A DNA stretch of 64,000 bases, from contig VCJN01000184.1 of assembly GCA_006384855.1 (NCBI GenBank), forward strand, positions 124,001-188,000. Direction: 5' to 3'. A program made the position numbers and the translations under genes. Positions within the stretch are counted from its first letter, which is position 1. Every line of letters starts with the position of its first letter. The notes beneath the pieces were generated by a model, which was not told where the DNA came from, searched no databases, and worked only from the letters and a program-made list of their open reading frames with translations. Origin of the DNA: Tetraselmis striata (Eukaryota; Chlorophyta; Chlorodendrophyceae; Chlorodendrales; Chlorodendraceae). Below are positions 46,184 through 55,201 of this stretch, in pieces.

Positions 46184-47077
46184 TTACGACGTGCGGGCGG
46201 AAATCGCATCGAAGATCGCGACGAGGCGGGCGCCCATCTCCGCATGCAGGCGTTCGACCATGCGCCCGTCCACTTGGATCGCGCCCTTGTCGGCATTCTC
46301 TTCCTTTTCGAATTCCGCGATGATGCGGCGCGCCCAGTCGACCTCCGCCGGCGCTGGCGAGAAGGCCGTGTTGCAGGGATCGATCTGCTTGGGATGGATC
46401 AGCGTCTTGCCGGTCATGCCCATCTCTGCGCCTTGCGCGCATTCGGCCTCAAAGCCTGCGGCATCATCGAGACCGTTGAAAACGCCGTCGACGATATCGA
46501 TGCCATAGGCCCTGGCCGCCGCGACACAGGTCATCAGCCAGGGCATCATCGGCGCGCGACCCGGCACCAGACGGGCACCGGTTTCCTTGGCAAGATCATT
46601 GGTGCCCATGACGAAACAGCCGAGCCGGGTCTCGGGGTTCGAAGCGGCCGAGGCGATCTCGCGCGCATTGAGCATGGCAAGCGGGGTTTCCATCATCGCC
46701 CAGATCTCGACGCGCGCGGGAACGCGCGCCCCGTTCAGGCGATGCGCGACCCGCTCCAGATCCGCCGAGGTGGAGACCTTGGGAACCAGAATGGCGTCGG
46801 GAGCGGCCGCAACCGCCATGGCAAGGTCGTCCGCGCCCCAGGGCGTGCCGAGGCCGTTGATGCGGATCACCACCTCGCGATGCCCGTATCCGCCGGCGGC
46901 GACCGCATCGCGCACCTGGGCGCGCGCCGTCTCCTTGGCGTCGGGCGCAACCGCATCCTCCAGATCGAGGATCAACGCATCCACATCGAGCGTCTTCGCC
47001 TTTTCCAGCGCCCGGGCATTGGAGCCCGGCATGTAGAGAACACTGCGGCGGGGACGAATGGCGGTTTGCGTCATCAT
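46184..47077 (-). CDS. HpcH/HpaI aldolase / citrate-lyase-beta-like protein (CitE family)
   Basis: The 297-residue TIM-barrel enzyme has R-R-S-V-L-Y-M-P-G-S-N-A-R-A near the start, the metal/CoA region D-L-E-D-A-V-A-P near residue 43, V-R-I-N-G-L near 71, M-M-E-T-P near 128 and G-K-T-L-I-H-P-K-Q at about 226. Members act as malyl-, citramalyl- or methylmalyl-CoA lyases or thioesterases; without neighbours of such a pathway the substrate is open. The start is uncertain: the ATG at 47089 would add four residues. Confidence 0.87.
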   Translation of the reverse strand: MMTQTAIRPRRSVLYMPGSNARALEKAKTLDVDALILDLEDAVAPDAKETARAQVRDAVAAGGYGHREVVIRINGLGTPWGADDLAMAVAAAPDAILVPKVSTSADLERVAHRLNGARVPARVEIWAMMETPLAMLNAREIASAASNPETRLGCFVMGTNDLAKETGARLVPGRAPMMPWLMTCVAAARAYGIDIVDGVFNGLDDAAGFEAECAQGAEMGMTGKTLIHPKQIDPCNTAFSPAPAEVDWARRIIAEFEKEENADKGAIQVDGRMVERLHAEMGARLVAIFDAISARTS

Positions 47078-47153
47078 GGGTCGTGGCATCCTCTGTCGAC
47101 GTCGGTCCAGTCTTTCAGCCTCTGCGCCCGAACCGGTCGGGCGGCTGAAGCCT

Positions 47154-48092
47154 TCATTCCTCTACGCGCTCGCCTGCGGCCACGCCAGCCGTCTTTTTGG
47201 TGAAGCGCGCCAACAACATGTCCTTGGCCGCGACGAAGGCTCCGACCGTAACCAGCACGCAGGCCACCGCCACCGTTGGCGTGAAACTGCCAAACCCGAA
47301 GGCGATCAGCAGCAGCGTGGACGAGACCGGCGCCGTATAGGCAAAAGCGCCGAGCACCTGGATATCGCCGCGCTTGACGCCAATGTCCCAGACGAAGAAC
47401 GCAAGCCCGACCGGAAAGGCGGCAAGCCCGAGCACCGCGCCCCACTCGCCCGCGTCCTGCGGCCAGACGGTCGTCTCGAACGCCAGATGCGCGAAAACGG
47501 CCAGCAGGGATGTGCCGAGGCAAAACCCCGCGACCGCCTCCGTCGGAACACGCCCGAGCCGGCGCGACAGCACAGAATAGCCCGACCAGAACAGCGCGGA
47601 GGCCACCGCGGCGAGATAGCCAGGCGTGGCATCGCCGTCGAGCGCAAGCCCGTCGCCGCGCAGGATCAGCAGTGCTGCCCCGCCGAGGCCGAGCAACGTG
47701 CCGACGACATGCTGAAGCTTCAAGCGCTCGCCCGGTAGAAGCGCCGAGAACACCACGATCAACAGCGGCCAGGTGTAGTTGATCAGGTTGGCATCGACCG
47801 GCGGCGCGTTGCGGATCGCCGTGAAATAGAAGAAGTGGAACCCGAACAGCCCGAGGATCCCGAAGGCATAGACCCTCACCGGCTGACGCATCAGCACGAG
47901 CCGTCCGCGCAGCGCAAGCCAGGCCGTGGCGACAAGGCCGGCGAGGCCGAAACACAGGGCGTTGAGCAGGAACGGCGGCACCGACCCCGACGCCGCGCCG
48001 AATAGCCCGAGCGTCGACCACATCAAGACGGCAGTTCCGCCGATCATCGTGGCGCGCAGGCGCGTTTTAGGGCCGGGGGCTTCATCTGGCAT
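47154..48092 (-). CDS. EamA (DMT) family transporter
   Basis: The 312-residue protein has ten hydrophobic helices arranged as two EamA repeats, with W-S-T-L-G-L-F-G in helix 1, N-A-P-P-V-D-A-N-L-I-N-Y at the helix 3-4 region, and the second repeat starting near residue 155. Drug/metabolite transporters of this type often export amino acids or other metabolites; the substrate is unknown. It lies 76 bases upstream of the CitE-like gene, in the same direction. Confidence 0.87.
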   Translation of the reverse strand: MPDEAPGPKTRLRATMIGGTAVLMWSTLGLFGAASGSVPPFLLNALCFGLAGLVATAWLALRGRLVLMRQPVRVYAFGILGLFGFHFFYFTAIRNAPPVDANLINYTWPLLIVVFSALLPGERLKLQHVVGTLLGLGGAALLILRGDGLALDGDATPGYLAAVASALFWSGYSVLSRRLGRVPTEAVAGFCLGTSLLAVFAHLAFETTVWPQDAGEWGAVLGLAAFPVGLAFFVWDIGVKRGDIQVLGAFAYTAPVSSTLLLIAFGFGSFTPTVAVACVLVTVGAFVAAKDMLLARFTKKTAGVAAGERVEE

Positions 48093-48275
48093 GGTGGACG
48101 CGGGTCCGGTTTGGGGCGCGGAAGGAAGGCGGGGCAGGAGCGGCAATGCTAGCGCCTTGCGCGGTGCCGTCAACCGGGACCGATCGCGAGCGCCTCCGGT
48201 GAGACGACTTCTTAAGGGCCCGGTTGATAAGCTTGCAGAAAACCGGGATTTCATCAGGCCAGAGGAAGGGACGGC

Positions 48276-49661
48276 ATGGTCCGCAGCCACTATGAGGACA
48301 GTCGGGCGCAAGCGCCTTCGGCGAGCCTGAACCCCGCCGAACTGCTCGGCTCGCTGAGTTACGCGCTCGACATGACCGAGGGCCAGCCGGAAGGCCATTG
48401 CATCCGCTGCTGCTTTATCGGCACGGCCGTCGGCACCGAACTCGGGCTCAGCGAGGCGGAGCTGGCCGACCTCTATTACACGCTTCTGCTCAAGGACCTC
48501 GGCTGCAGCAGCAACGCCGCACGGATTTGCGATCTCTATCTGACCGACGACATCGCCTTCAAACATGATTTCAAGACCATCGACGGCTCGCTGAGCGCCG
48601 CCCTGCGCTTCGTGTTCAAGAAGACCGGCCTGAAATCCGGCCTGAGCGAGCGCATCCGCGCCCTGGTTCATGTGGTGCAGAACGGCGGCGAGATCGCCCG
48701 CGAACTGATCGAGACGCGCTGCCATCGCGGCGCCGACATTGCCGCGAAGATGCGGTTTTCCGAGGAGGTCCAGGCGGGCATCCGGGCCCTTGACGAACAT
48801 TGGGACGGATCGGGGAAGCCGGAAGGGCTGACCGGCTCGGCCATTCCCGTTTCCGCCAATATCGCCCTGCTGGCGCAGGTCGCCGATGTCTTCTTTCAGG
48901 AGCACGGCGCCAAGGAAGCGGAAACGGAAATCGCAAACCGCGCCGGAAGCTGGTTCGCACCCCGGCTGGTCGAGGCGTTCCTGGCGGTTTCGCGCCGTCC
49001 GGGCTTCTGGGACCGTCTTGCCGCCGGCGACCTGGCACGGGAGGTCTTTGCCAGGGCCCCGCAAGCGGCCCATGCGGTCGACGAGGACTACCTCGACGCG
49101 GTCGCGGAGGCCTTTTCCGACGTGGTCGACGCCAAGAGCCCCTATACCGCCGATCACTCCGACCGGGTCACCCTCTACACCGACCTGATCGCGGAGGAAC
49201 TCGGGCTCTCGCAAGCGCACCGCCGCTGGCTGCGCCGCGCCGCCCTGCTGCACGACCTTGGCAAACTCGGCGTCAGCAACCAGGTTCTGGACAAGCCGGG
49301 CAAGCTCGACGAGACCGAATGGGCCTCCATCCGCAGCCACTCCCGGCACAGCGAACGCATTCTCGAGCGCGTCTCCGCCTTCGCCGACATCGCGCCGGTC
49401 GCCGGCGCCCACCACGAGCGGCTGGACGGCAAGGGCTATCCCAACGGGCTGAAGGGTGCGGAAATCTGCCTGGAAGCGCGGATCCTCACCGTCGCCGATG
49501 TCTTCGACGCCCTGTCGGCGGAACGGCCCTATCGGGCCGCGATGCCGATCCCCCAGGCGCTGGCCATTCTCGACAAGGACACCGGCAGCGCCTTCGACGC
49601 CTCCTGCGTCGCGGCGCTCAAGGCCGGTCTCGCCCGCCTCGATGCGTCAATTGCCGCATGA
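48276..49661 (+). CDS. Tandem HD-domain protein with a C-terminal HD-GYP phosphodiesterase
   Basis: The 461-residue protein has two related halves. The C-terminal half (about residues 285-455) is a canonical HD-GYP domain: L-L-H-D-L-G-K-L-G, a downstream H-S motif, H-H-E-R-L-D-G-K-G-Y-P-N-G-L and A-D-V-F-D-A-L; such domains hydrolyse cyclic di-GMP. The N-terminal half (about 20-215) looks like the same fold with L-L-L-K-D-L-G replacing HD and W-D-G-S-G-K-P-E-G-L replacing GYP, so it is probably a degenerate, perhaps regulatory, copy. No receiver or membrane segment. The ribosome site is AGGAAGG. Confidence 0.88.
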   Translation: MVRSHYEDSRAQAPSASLNPAELLGSLSYALDMTEGQPEGHCIRCCFIGTAVGTELGLSEAELADLYYTLLLKDLGCSSNAARICDLYLTDDIAFKHDFKTIDGSLSAALRFVFKKTGLKSGLSERIRALVHVVQNGGEIARELIETRCHRGADIAAKMRFSEEVQAGIRALDEHWDGSGKPEGLTGSAIPVSANIALLAQVADVFFQEHGAKEAETEIANRAGSWFAPRLVEAFLAVSRRPGFWDRLAAGDLAREVFARAPQAAHAVDEDYLDAVAEAFSDVVDAKSPYTADHSDRVTLYTDLIAEELGLSQAHRRWLRRAALLHDLGKLGVSNQVLDKPGKLDETEWASIRSHSRHSERILERVSAFADIAPVAGAHHERLDGKGYPNGLKGAEICLEARILTVADVFDALSAERPYRAAMPIPQALAILDKDTGSAFDASCVAALKAGLARLDASIAA

Positions 49662-49748
49662 TCAGACAGTTGAAATAGCCGCGTTTTTAAGGGCAAGGTG
49701 GCCTCCCGGTCGATTTGTCCGGCGGACTGTCCTTTTTGCGGAGTTTTC

Positions 49749-50210
49749 ATGAGCAAGATTACCATCAAATCGCTCGGCCCGGACGATGCGCACGCCCTCG
49801 CACCGCTGATCGCGGAATATGCGCAGGCGCTGAAGCGCGGCGCGCCCCGCCGGCCCGACCAGTTCTATGCCGAACGCATTCTCGGCGACCGCGCCGCCGA
49901 GGTGATCGGCGCGGAGGTCGATGGAAAGCTTGTCGGCTTCGCGATCTTCTTCGACCTCCCCGAGATCATCACCGGCCTTCGCTCCGGACAGCTCGACGAG
50001 ATCTACGTGCACCCGGACGCGCGCAACAAGGGCGTTGCCCGGCGCATGATCGAGACGCTGGTCAGCGAAGGCGCCAAGCGGTCCTGGACCGAGCTGCGCT
50101 GGATCGTGCCGGGCAAGAACGCGCCGGCCGTCGCGCTCTACGACCGCATTGCCGAACCCGCCAACTGGAAGGGCTACGTGCTGCCGATCGACCGGACCGC
50201 GTCCGCATAG
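49749..50210 (+). CDS. GNAT-family N-acetyltransferase
   Basis: The 153-residue protein has the GNAT fold: V-G-F-A-I-F-F-D-L-P (beta 4), then L-D-E-I-Y-V-H-P-D-A-R-N-K-G-V-A-R-R-M (the acetyl-CoA pyrophosphate loop R-N-K-G-V-A near residue 96) and A-V-A-L-Y-D-R at the C-terminus. The substrate is not predictable. A CGGAG box lies five bases before the ATG. It follows the HD-GYP gene in the same direction with an 87-base gap. Confidence 0.88.
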   Translation: MSKITIKSLGPDDAHALAPLIAEYAQALKRGAPRRPDQFYAERILGDRAAEVIGAEVDGKLVGFAIFFDLPEIITGLRSGQLDEIYVHPDARNKGVARRMIETLVSEGAKRSWTELRWIVPGKNAPAVALYDRIAEPANWKGYVLPIDRTASA

Positions 50211-50254
50211 GCGCACGCCGACGGCGCGGCCGGCGCTTCAGGCCGACGCGCTTG

Positions 50255-51295
50255 TCAAAACATCGGCGGAAGGGACGCGATCGGGATCAGCCCGACGCGG
50301 GCCACCCCCGCCTCGAACCGCAACGGCACCGTGACCGCCGGCGCTCCGTCGAGCGTCGTCGGCGCGCCGAAGCCGATGACGGCACCCGCAAGCGATGTCG
50401 GGACGGATGACCCTTCCGGAAAGAAGGGGGCGAGCAGCGCGGGCAGCTTGTCGGCCCCCGACACCGTGAGCGGCAGCGTTCCGGCCAGCCGGCCCTTGGC
50501 ATCGAGGAACAGCGTTCCCGTGGCGCGCAGGTTCACGCCGGAGGCACTGGCCCTCAGCTCGCTGACCCGCACGGCCTCGTCCTGGCGGAGCAGGGACATC
50601 CAGTCGCCGCGGCCGGCCAGCGCCGCCGCGCCGCCGGCAAGAGTGGCATCGGCCGAAATCTCGGCTGCCCCCTCCAGCGCCGGGACCGCAAGCCCGGCAA
50701 GGCGCAGCGCGAAATCGGCATCCTCCGGGACGGACGGGCTGCGGCGCGCATGGACGGTGGCACGCGACGCGGTGAGCGACACGGCGGCGTCCGCCGAAAT
50801 CCCGGAAATCTTCGGTTCCTCGACAAAGAGATCGGCATCGCGCAAACCGGCCTCGACGAGCCGAGCGCTGGCACGGGCAGACGTCCAGTCGGCCGAAAGG
50901 CGGTCGAACGGGTGCGGATCATCGAACCGCAGGGTTGCGGGTCCGTCCGCCTCCACGATCACATGGCGGGGATTATAGGCGAGCGCGATGACCCGCAGGC
51001 CGGCGAGGGCGCCGGCGCGCCCCTGTGCGTCACCGGCCTCGAAGGGTTGGCACTCCAGCTCGAAACGGAAGGGATAGCCGCCAAGCCGCTGCGCCCCGCA
51101 GACCAGCGCCCCTCCTTCGGTCTCCGCCACCTCATAGGTGTTGCGCAGAATGTCCACCGCCATGCCGCGCGCCACCGTCCAATAGGCGGACCACAGACCG
51201 ATCACCAGCACGACAAGCGAGATCAGGATCCAGAAGCGGCGACGCGACCGCGGAGGCGAGGTTGGGGAAGGCGACGGGGCCGGCGTTTCGGTCAT
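50255..51295 (-). CDS. DUF2125 domain protein, membrane-anchored
   Basis: The 346-residue product has a Pro/Ser-rich start, one transmembrane anchor (about residues 22-43) and then a long beta-rich region with G-Y-P-F-R-F-E-L-E-C near residue 73, the most recognisable mark of DUF2125. The bulk should lie in the periplasm. Function is unknown; the distribution I know is alphaproteobacterial. The start is supported by an AGGA five bases upstream. The gene converges with the GNAT gene and is divergent from chaC. Confidence 0.82.
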   Translation of the reverse strand: MTETPAPSPSPTSPPRSRRRFWILISLVVLVIGLWSAYWTVARGMAVDILRNTYEVAETEGGALVCGAQRLGGYPFRFELECQPFEAGDAQGRAGALAGLRVIALAYNPRHVIVEADGPATLRFDDPHPFDRLSADWTSARASARLVEAGLRDADLFVEEPKISGISADAAVSLTASRATVHARRSPSVPEDADFALRLAGLAVPALEGAAEISADATLAGGAAALAGRGDWMSLLRQDEAVRVSELRASASGVNLRATGTLFLDAKGRLAGTLPLTVSGADKLPALLAPFFPEGSSVPTSLAGAVIGFGAPTTLDGAPAVTVPLRFEAGVARVGLIPIASLPPMF

Positions 51296-51468
51296 GGGAT
51301 CCTCATTGGGGAGACAATGCCGCCTGAAAGCACGCTCTCATGTCCGTTTCAAGGCCCATGACGCCGCAGCCGCGCCCGATCATCCGCCGCAATGCGGATT
51401 TCCGGTGCGGCAACGGTTGCCAGCCGCGCCGGCCATTGCTACCTCCAGCCGGCAACAAGGAAAGCGCG

Positions 51469-52012
51469 ATGGACGATCTTTGGGTGTTCGGCTACGGCTC
51501 GCTGATGTGGCGGCCGGGCTTTGTCTTTGAGGAAGCGGTTCCGGGCGTGCTGCACGGCGCGCACCGCTCGCTTTGCATCTACTCCTGGGTCCATCGCGGC
51601 ACGCAGGACCGGCCCGGCCTCGTTCTCGGTCTCGACCGGGGCGGCGCCTGCCGCGGCATGGCCTTCCGCGTGGCCGCGCATCGGCGCGAGGAGGTGATCA
51701 CCTATCTGCGCGCCCGCGAGCAGGCAACGCTGGTCTATCTGGAGGCCGAGCGCCGGGTGAGGCTCGCCGACGAGGCCCGGCGTCTGGTCCCGGCCGTGAC
51801 CTATCTGGTCGACCGCACCCACGAGCAATACGCCGGCGTGCTGCCGCTCGAGCGCCAGGTCGACATCGTCAGGGGCGCCGTCGGGCAATCGGGCGCCAAT
51901 CCCGACTACGTGCTGAACCACGGTGTCGCATCTCAGGGAGCTGAACATTCACGACGCGGGTCTCGAAGCCTTGTGCGCGCGTCTTGAACAGACAGCGGCA
52001 ACGACCGGCTGA
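51469..52012 (+). CDS. ChaC-type gamma-glutamylcyclotransferase, one frameshift
   Basis: The enzyme releases 5-oxoproline from glutathione or gamma-glutamyl dipeptides. The substrate loop V-F-G-Y-G-S-L-M-W is at residues 6-14, followed by H-R-G-T and the catalytic glutamate region around Y-L-R-A-R-E. Near 51918 one extra base shifts the frame; the C-terminal helix H-L-R-E-L-N-I-H-D-A-G-L-E-A-L continues in the next frame to a TGA at 52012, giving about 180 residues. Read literally, it ends at 51987 with an unrelated tail. Confidence 0.88.
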
Positions 52013-52035
52013 CCTCTCGCTGCGACAGACGCCGG

Positions 52036-52425
52036 TCAGCCTTCGCACTCCGGCTCGAACAGGCCGTCCAGATCGTCGAGCACGGTGCGGCGCTGCGCCG
52101 CGTCGCCGGCCAGAAGATGCACCAACGCCATGCGACCGGAAAGGTCGCGACTGGCAAGGTGTGCGCCGCGCCGCTTGCCGTCGCGGTCGATTTCCCCGAT
52201 CCAGGCCTTCTTCGGCCGTCCGCCGCGTCCGATGGTCGGCTCCAGGACGACAATCGCGCAAGGGTATTCGCCAAGGCGCTCAGCCGGCACGGTCGAAAAC
52301 AGGTAGCGCTTGCCGGATCGCCCCAGCAGGTAGCGATACCGGTCCGTCAGCCCAAGCTCCGTCGCCGCTCGCGGGGCGTCCGCGCGCGATTTATCCAGAA
52401 ACGATGGACTGGGACGCCTGCTCAT
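52036..52425 (-). CDS. Conserved-looking small protein of unknown function
   Basis: The 129-residue soluble product has a compact core: Y-R-Y-L-L-G-R-S-G-K-R-Y-L-F-S-T-V, then C-A-I-V-V-L-E-P, G-R-P-K-K-A-W-I-G-E-I-D and a C-terminal acidic helix ending D-L-D-G-L-F-E-P. Codon use matches its neighbours and its frame is the only reasonable one, so it looks real. I do not recognise a family. It converges with chaC and lies 75 bases upstream-side of the plsC 3' end on the same strand. Confidence 0.65.
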   Translation of the reverse strand: MSRRPSPSFLDKSRADAPRAATELGLTDRYRYLLGRSGKRYLFSTVPAERLGEYPCAIVVLEPTIGRGGRPKKAWIGEIDRDGKRRGAHLASRDLSGRMALVHLLAGDAAQRRTVLDDLDGLFEPECEG

Positions 52426-52499
52426 CTGTCTTAAATAGAACGGAGCAAGAACGAATTCCAGACCCCGACGGCGGGAAAACGCGTTTTTGCGAGTGTCGG

Positions 52500-53285
52500 T
52501 CAGTCGAGGGACTTGCCCCGGGCCGCCCAGCGCGCCCGCACGCGGTCCAGAACGGGAAGCGCGCGCCCGCTGTGCGCCGCCTCAAGGATCAGCCGGTCGG
52601 AGGCGGTTTCAATCTCTTCCACCAGCTTCTTGTGGGCCGTTTCGAGCGGCTGTCCGGGCGCGATCACCGGCAGGAATTCGGCCACGACCGTGCCGGGATA
52701 GATCTTCCAGCCCCGCCGGGGCCAATAGACGCCGGAATTCAGGGCAACGGGCAAGACCGGACAGGCAAGCGACTTGTAGAGATGGGAAACGCCGAATTTG
52801 TAGCGCGGCTCCTCGCCGGCGCCGCGCCGGGTTCCTTCCGGGAAGATCAGGATCTGGCGGCCTTCCGCGATCGCGGTTCGCGCGCTGTCCGTCAGCTTGG
52901 CGAGCGCGACGGAGCGCTTGCCGCGATCGACCGGAATCTGACGGAACTTCGCCGTATACCAGCCGAACAGCGGAATGTAGCGCAGCTCCCGCTTGAGCAC
53001 ATAGGTCGGCGAGCTGAACAGCGGCAGCAGGGCGAAGGTTTCCCAGGCCGACTGATGCTTGGCGGCGACGATGCAGCCGCCTTGCGGAATGTTCTCCAGT
53101 CCCCGGAACTCGACCTTGACGCCCGCGACCCAGCGCAGCAGCCAGAGGCTGACCCGCGCCCACAACGGCACCACCGGCCAGCCCCACCGCGCCGGCAGCA
53201 CGAAGACCGGCAGCGACAGGACCATCAGGAGCAGGGTCGACGTGTAAAACAGCGCCTGGAACACGAGGGAGCGGATAAGGATCAT
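52500..53285 (-). CDS. plsC: Lysophospholipid (1-acylglycerol-3-phosphate) acyltransferase
   Basis: The 261-residue membrane enzyme adds the second acyl chain in phosphatidic acid synthesis. It has an N-terminal membrane segment, motif I as K-H-Q-S-A-W-E (H-x4-E instead of the usual H-x4-D; I know this variant from alphaproteobacterial members), R-Q-I-P-V-D-R-G, and F-P-E-G-T-R near residue 150. The start at 53285 removes a doubtful seven-residue extension. It follows the YdcF-like gene on the same strand. Confidence 0.9.
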   Translation of the reverse strand: MILIRSLVFQALFYTSTLLLMVLSLPVFVLPARWGWPVVPLWARVSLWLLRWVAGVKVEFRGLENIPQGGCIVAAKHQSAWETFALLPLFSSPTYVLKRELRYIPLFGWYTAKFRQIPVDRGKRSVALAKLTDSARTAIAEGRQILIFPEGTRRGAGEEPRYKFGVSHLYKSLACPVLPVALNSGVYWPRRGWKIYPGTVVAEFLPVIAPGQPLETAHKKLVEEIETASDRLILEAAHSGRALPVLDRVRARWAARGKSLD

Positions 53286-53379
53286 GACACGGATACCGTC
53301 TGGCAATGCGAAGTGCGCAAGGACAGCGTCCAGCGCCGCCTGACATGGAGAGCCCCGGCTCGGGCATCGTCCGGCAGGG

Positions 53380-54081
53380 TCATGGCGCGGGACTGCCCAT
53401 GGCCGAGATCCGGACCCAGGCGAACATGTACTTCATGTATTCGCGCAAGAGAAGCAGCGACACCCCGGCATGGCGGAACCAGCTGTTGAGCTCCAGATCG
53501 GTCCCCTGCACCGCAACGGCGACGAGGGTCGTCTCCGGCATGACCGACCTCAGCTCCAGCAACGCCCGGGGCATGTGATAGGCGCTCGTTACCACGATCA
53601 CGCTCGAGAACCCGTTGGAGCGGACCCATTTCGCCGTTTCGGCCGCGTTCTCCAGCGTGTTGTTGGCGTTGCGGTCGAGGTCGATGCAGCAGGCGAACAG
53701 CGCCAGATCGCTTTCCGTGCGGCGCACGATCTGCTTCGGTGTCGTCTCGGGATGCACGCCGGAAATCAACAGCCGCCCGGCCCGCCCCTCGTCGAGCAGG
53801 CTCAGCGCCTTCTTCACCCGTTCGCTGCCGCCGGTAAGCACGACGATGGCATCCGCGCTGGGCGATGCCGCCTCTGTGTATTGCGTCACCGCGCTGGCGA
53901 ACCGCAGGAAACCTCCGGCCAGAAACCCGAAGCAGACAACGGCGAGGATCCCCGCGACGACAAGCACGACCCGACGCCTTTTGCGCGCCGGCGACGAGGG
54001 CGCCGCCGCCAAAGCGGCATCGCCTTGTGCATCCTGCGGAGCGGCGGGGTCGGGCTGATCCATCGTACCAGGTCGTTTCAT
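53380..54081 (-). CDS. YdcF-like DUF218 membrane protein
   Basis: The 233-residue protein has a basic, disordered start, one membrane helix at about residues 36-58 and then the DUF218 core: A-I-V-V-L-T-G-G-S-E-R near residue 80, L-L-I-S-G near 103, N-T-L-E-N-A and V-V-T-S-A-Y-H-M-P-R-A near 164. Family members such as SanA and ElyC affect envelope integrity and undecaprenyl-linked steps. As I recall, this gene and plsC often lie beside ftsE-ftsX in Rhizobiales; ftsEX is not here. The start may be the ATG at 54063. Confidence 0.85.
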   Translation of the reverse strand: MKRPGTMDQPDPAAPQDAQGDAALAAAPSSPARKRRRVVLVVAGILAVVCFGFLAGGFLRFASAVTQYTEAASPSADAIVVLTGGSERVKKALSLLDEGRAGRLLISGVHPETTPKQIVRRTESDLALFACCIDLDRNANNTLENAAETAKWVRSNGFSSVIVVTSAYHMPRALLELRSVMPETTLVAVAVQGTDLELNSWFRHAGVSLLLLREYMKYMFAWVRISAMGSPAP

Positions 54082-54230
54082 AGTCGCATTACAGTATCAG
54101 ACTTTCCCGCCGCGTCCGGCCGGGGAAGCCCGAGAGCGCCCCAAGGAGTATCCCGACGCGACGGTTTTTCCACCACCAAGTTTACACCCGCGCGCCGGAA
54201 CCCGCCCGCCAGACCCCGCCCCAGCGATCC

Positions 54231-55069
54231 CTAGCGGAACATTGCGGCAAAGCGCCGACCGGCGATCAGGCTTCGTTGCCATGCGCCGGCACACGCACGG
54301 CGCAGGGCGACGGCGACAGCGGAAAACCCGCGCCGCAGCGCCGCTTCCGTGAGAAAGCCCGGCGGCGAGCGGTAAAACAGCTGATAGAGCCCCAGGATCA
54401 CAAGCAGGGTAATGCCCCAGGACAGCAGCGTGTCGGAGAGAAAATGCCCTCCGAAGGCAACCCGATTGGCCGACAGCGCCAGGCAGAGCGGCAAAACGAC
54501 GCAGAGGATGCCGATGCGCCAGCGCGGCGGGGCAAGAAACGCCAGCGTCACCAGCCACAGGCCCGAGGATGCCTCGCCGGAGACGAACGAACAGTTGCGC
54601 TCGCAGTAATCGGAGATGCGCCAGACCTCGACATAGGGCGCGTCGCCGCCGAAGAGATCGACCGCGTTCGGGCGCGGACGCCCCCAGTTGTTCTTGAAGA
54701 CCGCATTGACCACGACGCCGGGACCGAGCGCGAGCGTTGACAGCAGGAACAGCGGCGCGCGCAGGGACAGCCAGTCTGGCAGGCGCGGAACGGCCGCCGC
54801 CACGACCAGCACGCCGAGCGCGGCCACGGCCACCAGCTTGACGAGAAAGGGACCAAGTTCCCTGAGCCGCATGAACAGCGGATCCGACGCCGCCCAGAAT
54901 CCCGCACCCGCGTCATAGAAGAGGCCGCTCGCGGCCTGGTCGACCTGCGGAAAGGCAAGAAAAAAGCTGAGACCACGGCGATATAGACAAGGACGCCAAT
55001 CACCAGCCGGCGAAACACGGCGGGCGAGACGAGGGGGAGGCTTGTGTCGGTCGGCGACGAGGCGGACAT
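54231..55069 (-). CDS. PAP2-family phosphatase, one frameshift
   Basis: The intended protein of about 279 residues has five or six membrane helices and a lipid-phosphatase active site: K-N-N-W-G-R-P-R-P near residue 135, then C-S-F-V-S-G-E-A-S and N-R-V-A-F-G-G-H-F-L-S-D. Motif 2 has SGEAS instead of the usual PSGH, and motif 3 starts with Asn-Arg rather than Ser-Arg. Relatives include lipid A phosphatases and undecaprenyl-PP phosphatases; the substrate is unknown. The first 36 residues are in another frame, joined near 54965. Confidence 0.82.
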
Positions 55070-55201
55070 TGACGTTTCCGATTTCCCTGGCAAGGTTTCG
55101 CCCGGTTATACCTGTCGACTGGAGACTGTCCACCGGGCGTATTCCCGATCACCGGCCGATAGGGTTGCCCCGCGCGCCGTCCCGCACCCGGAAAGGTGAG
55201 C

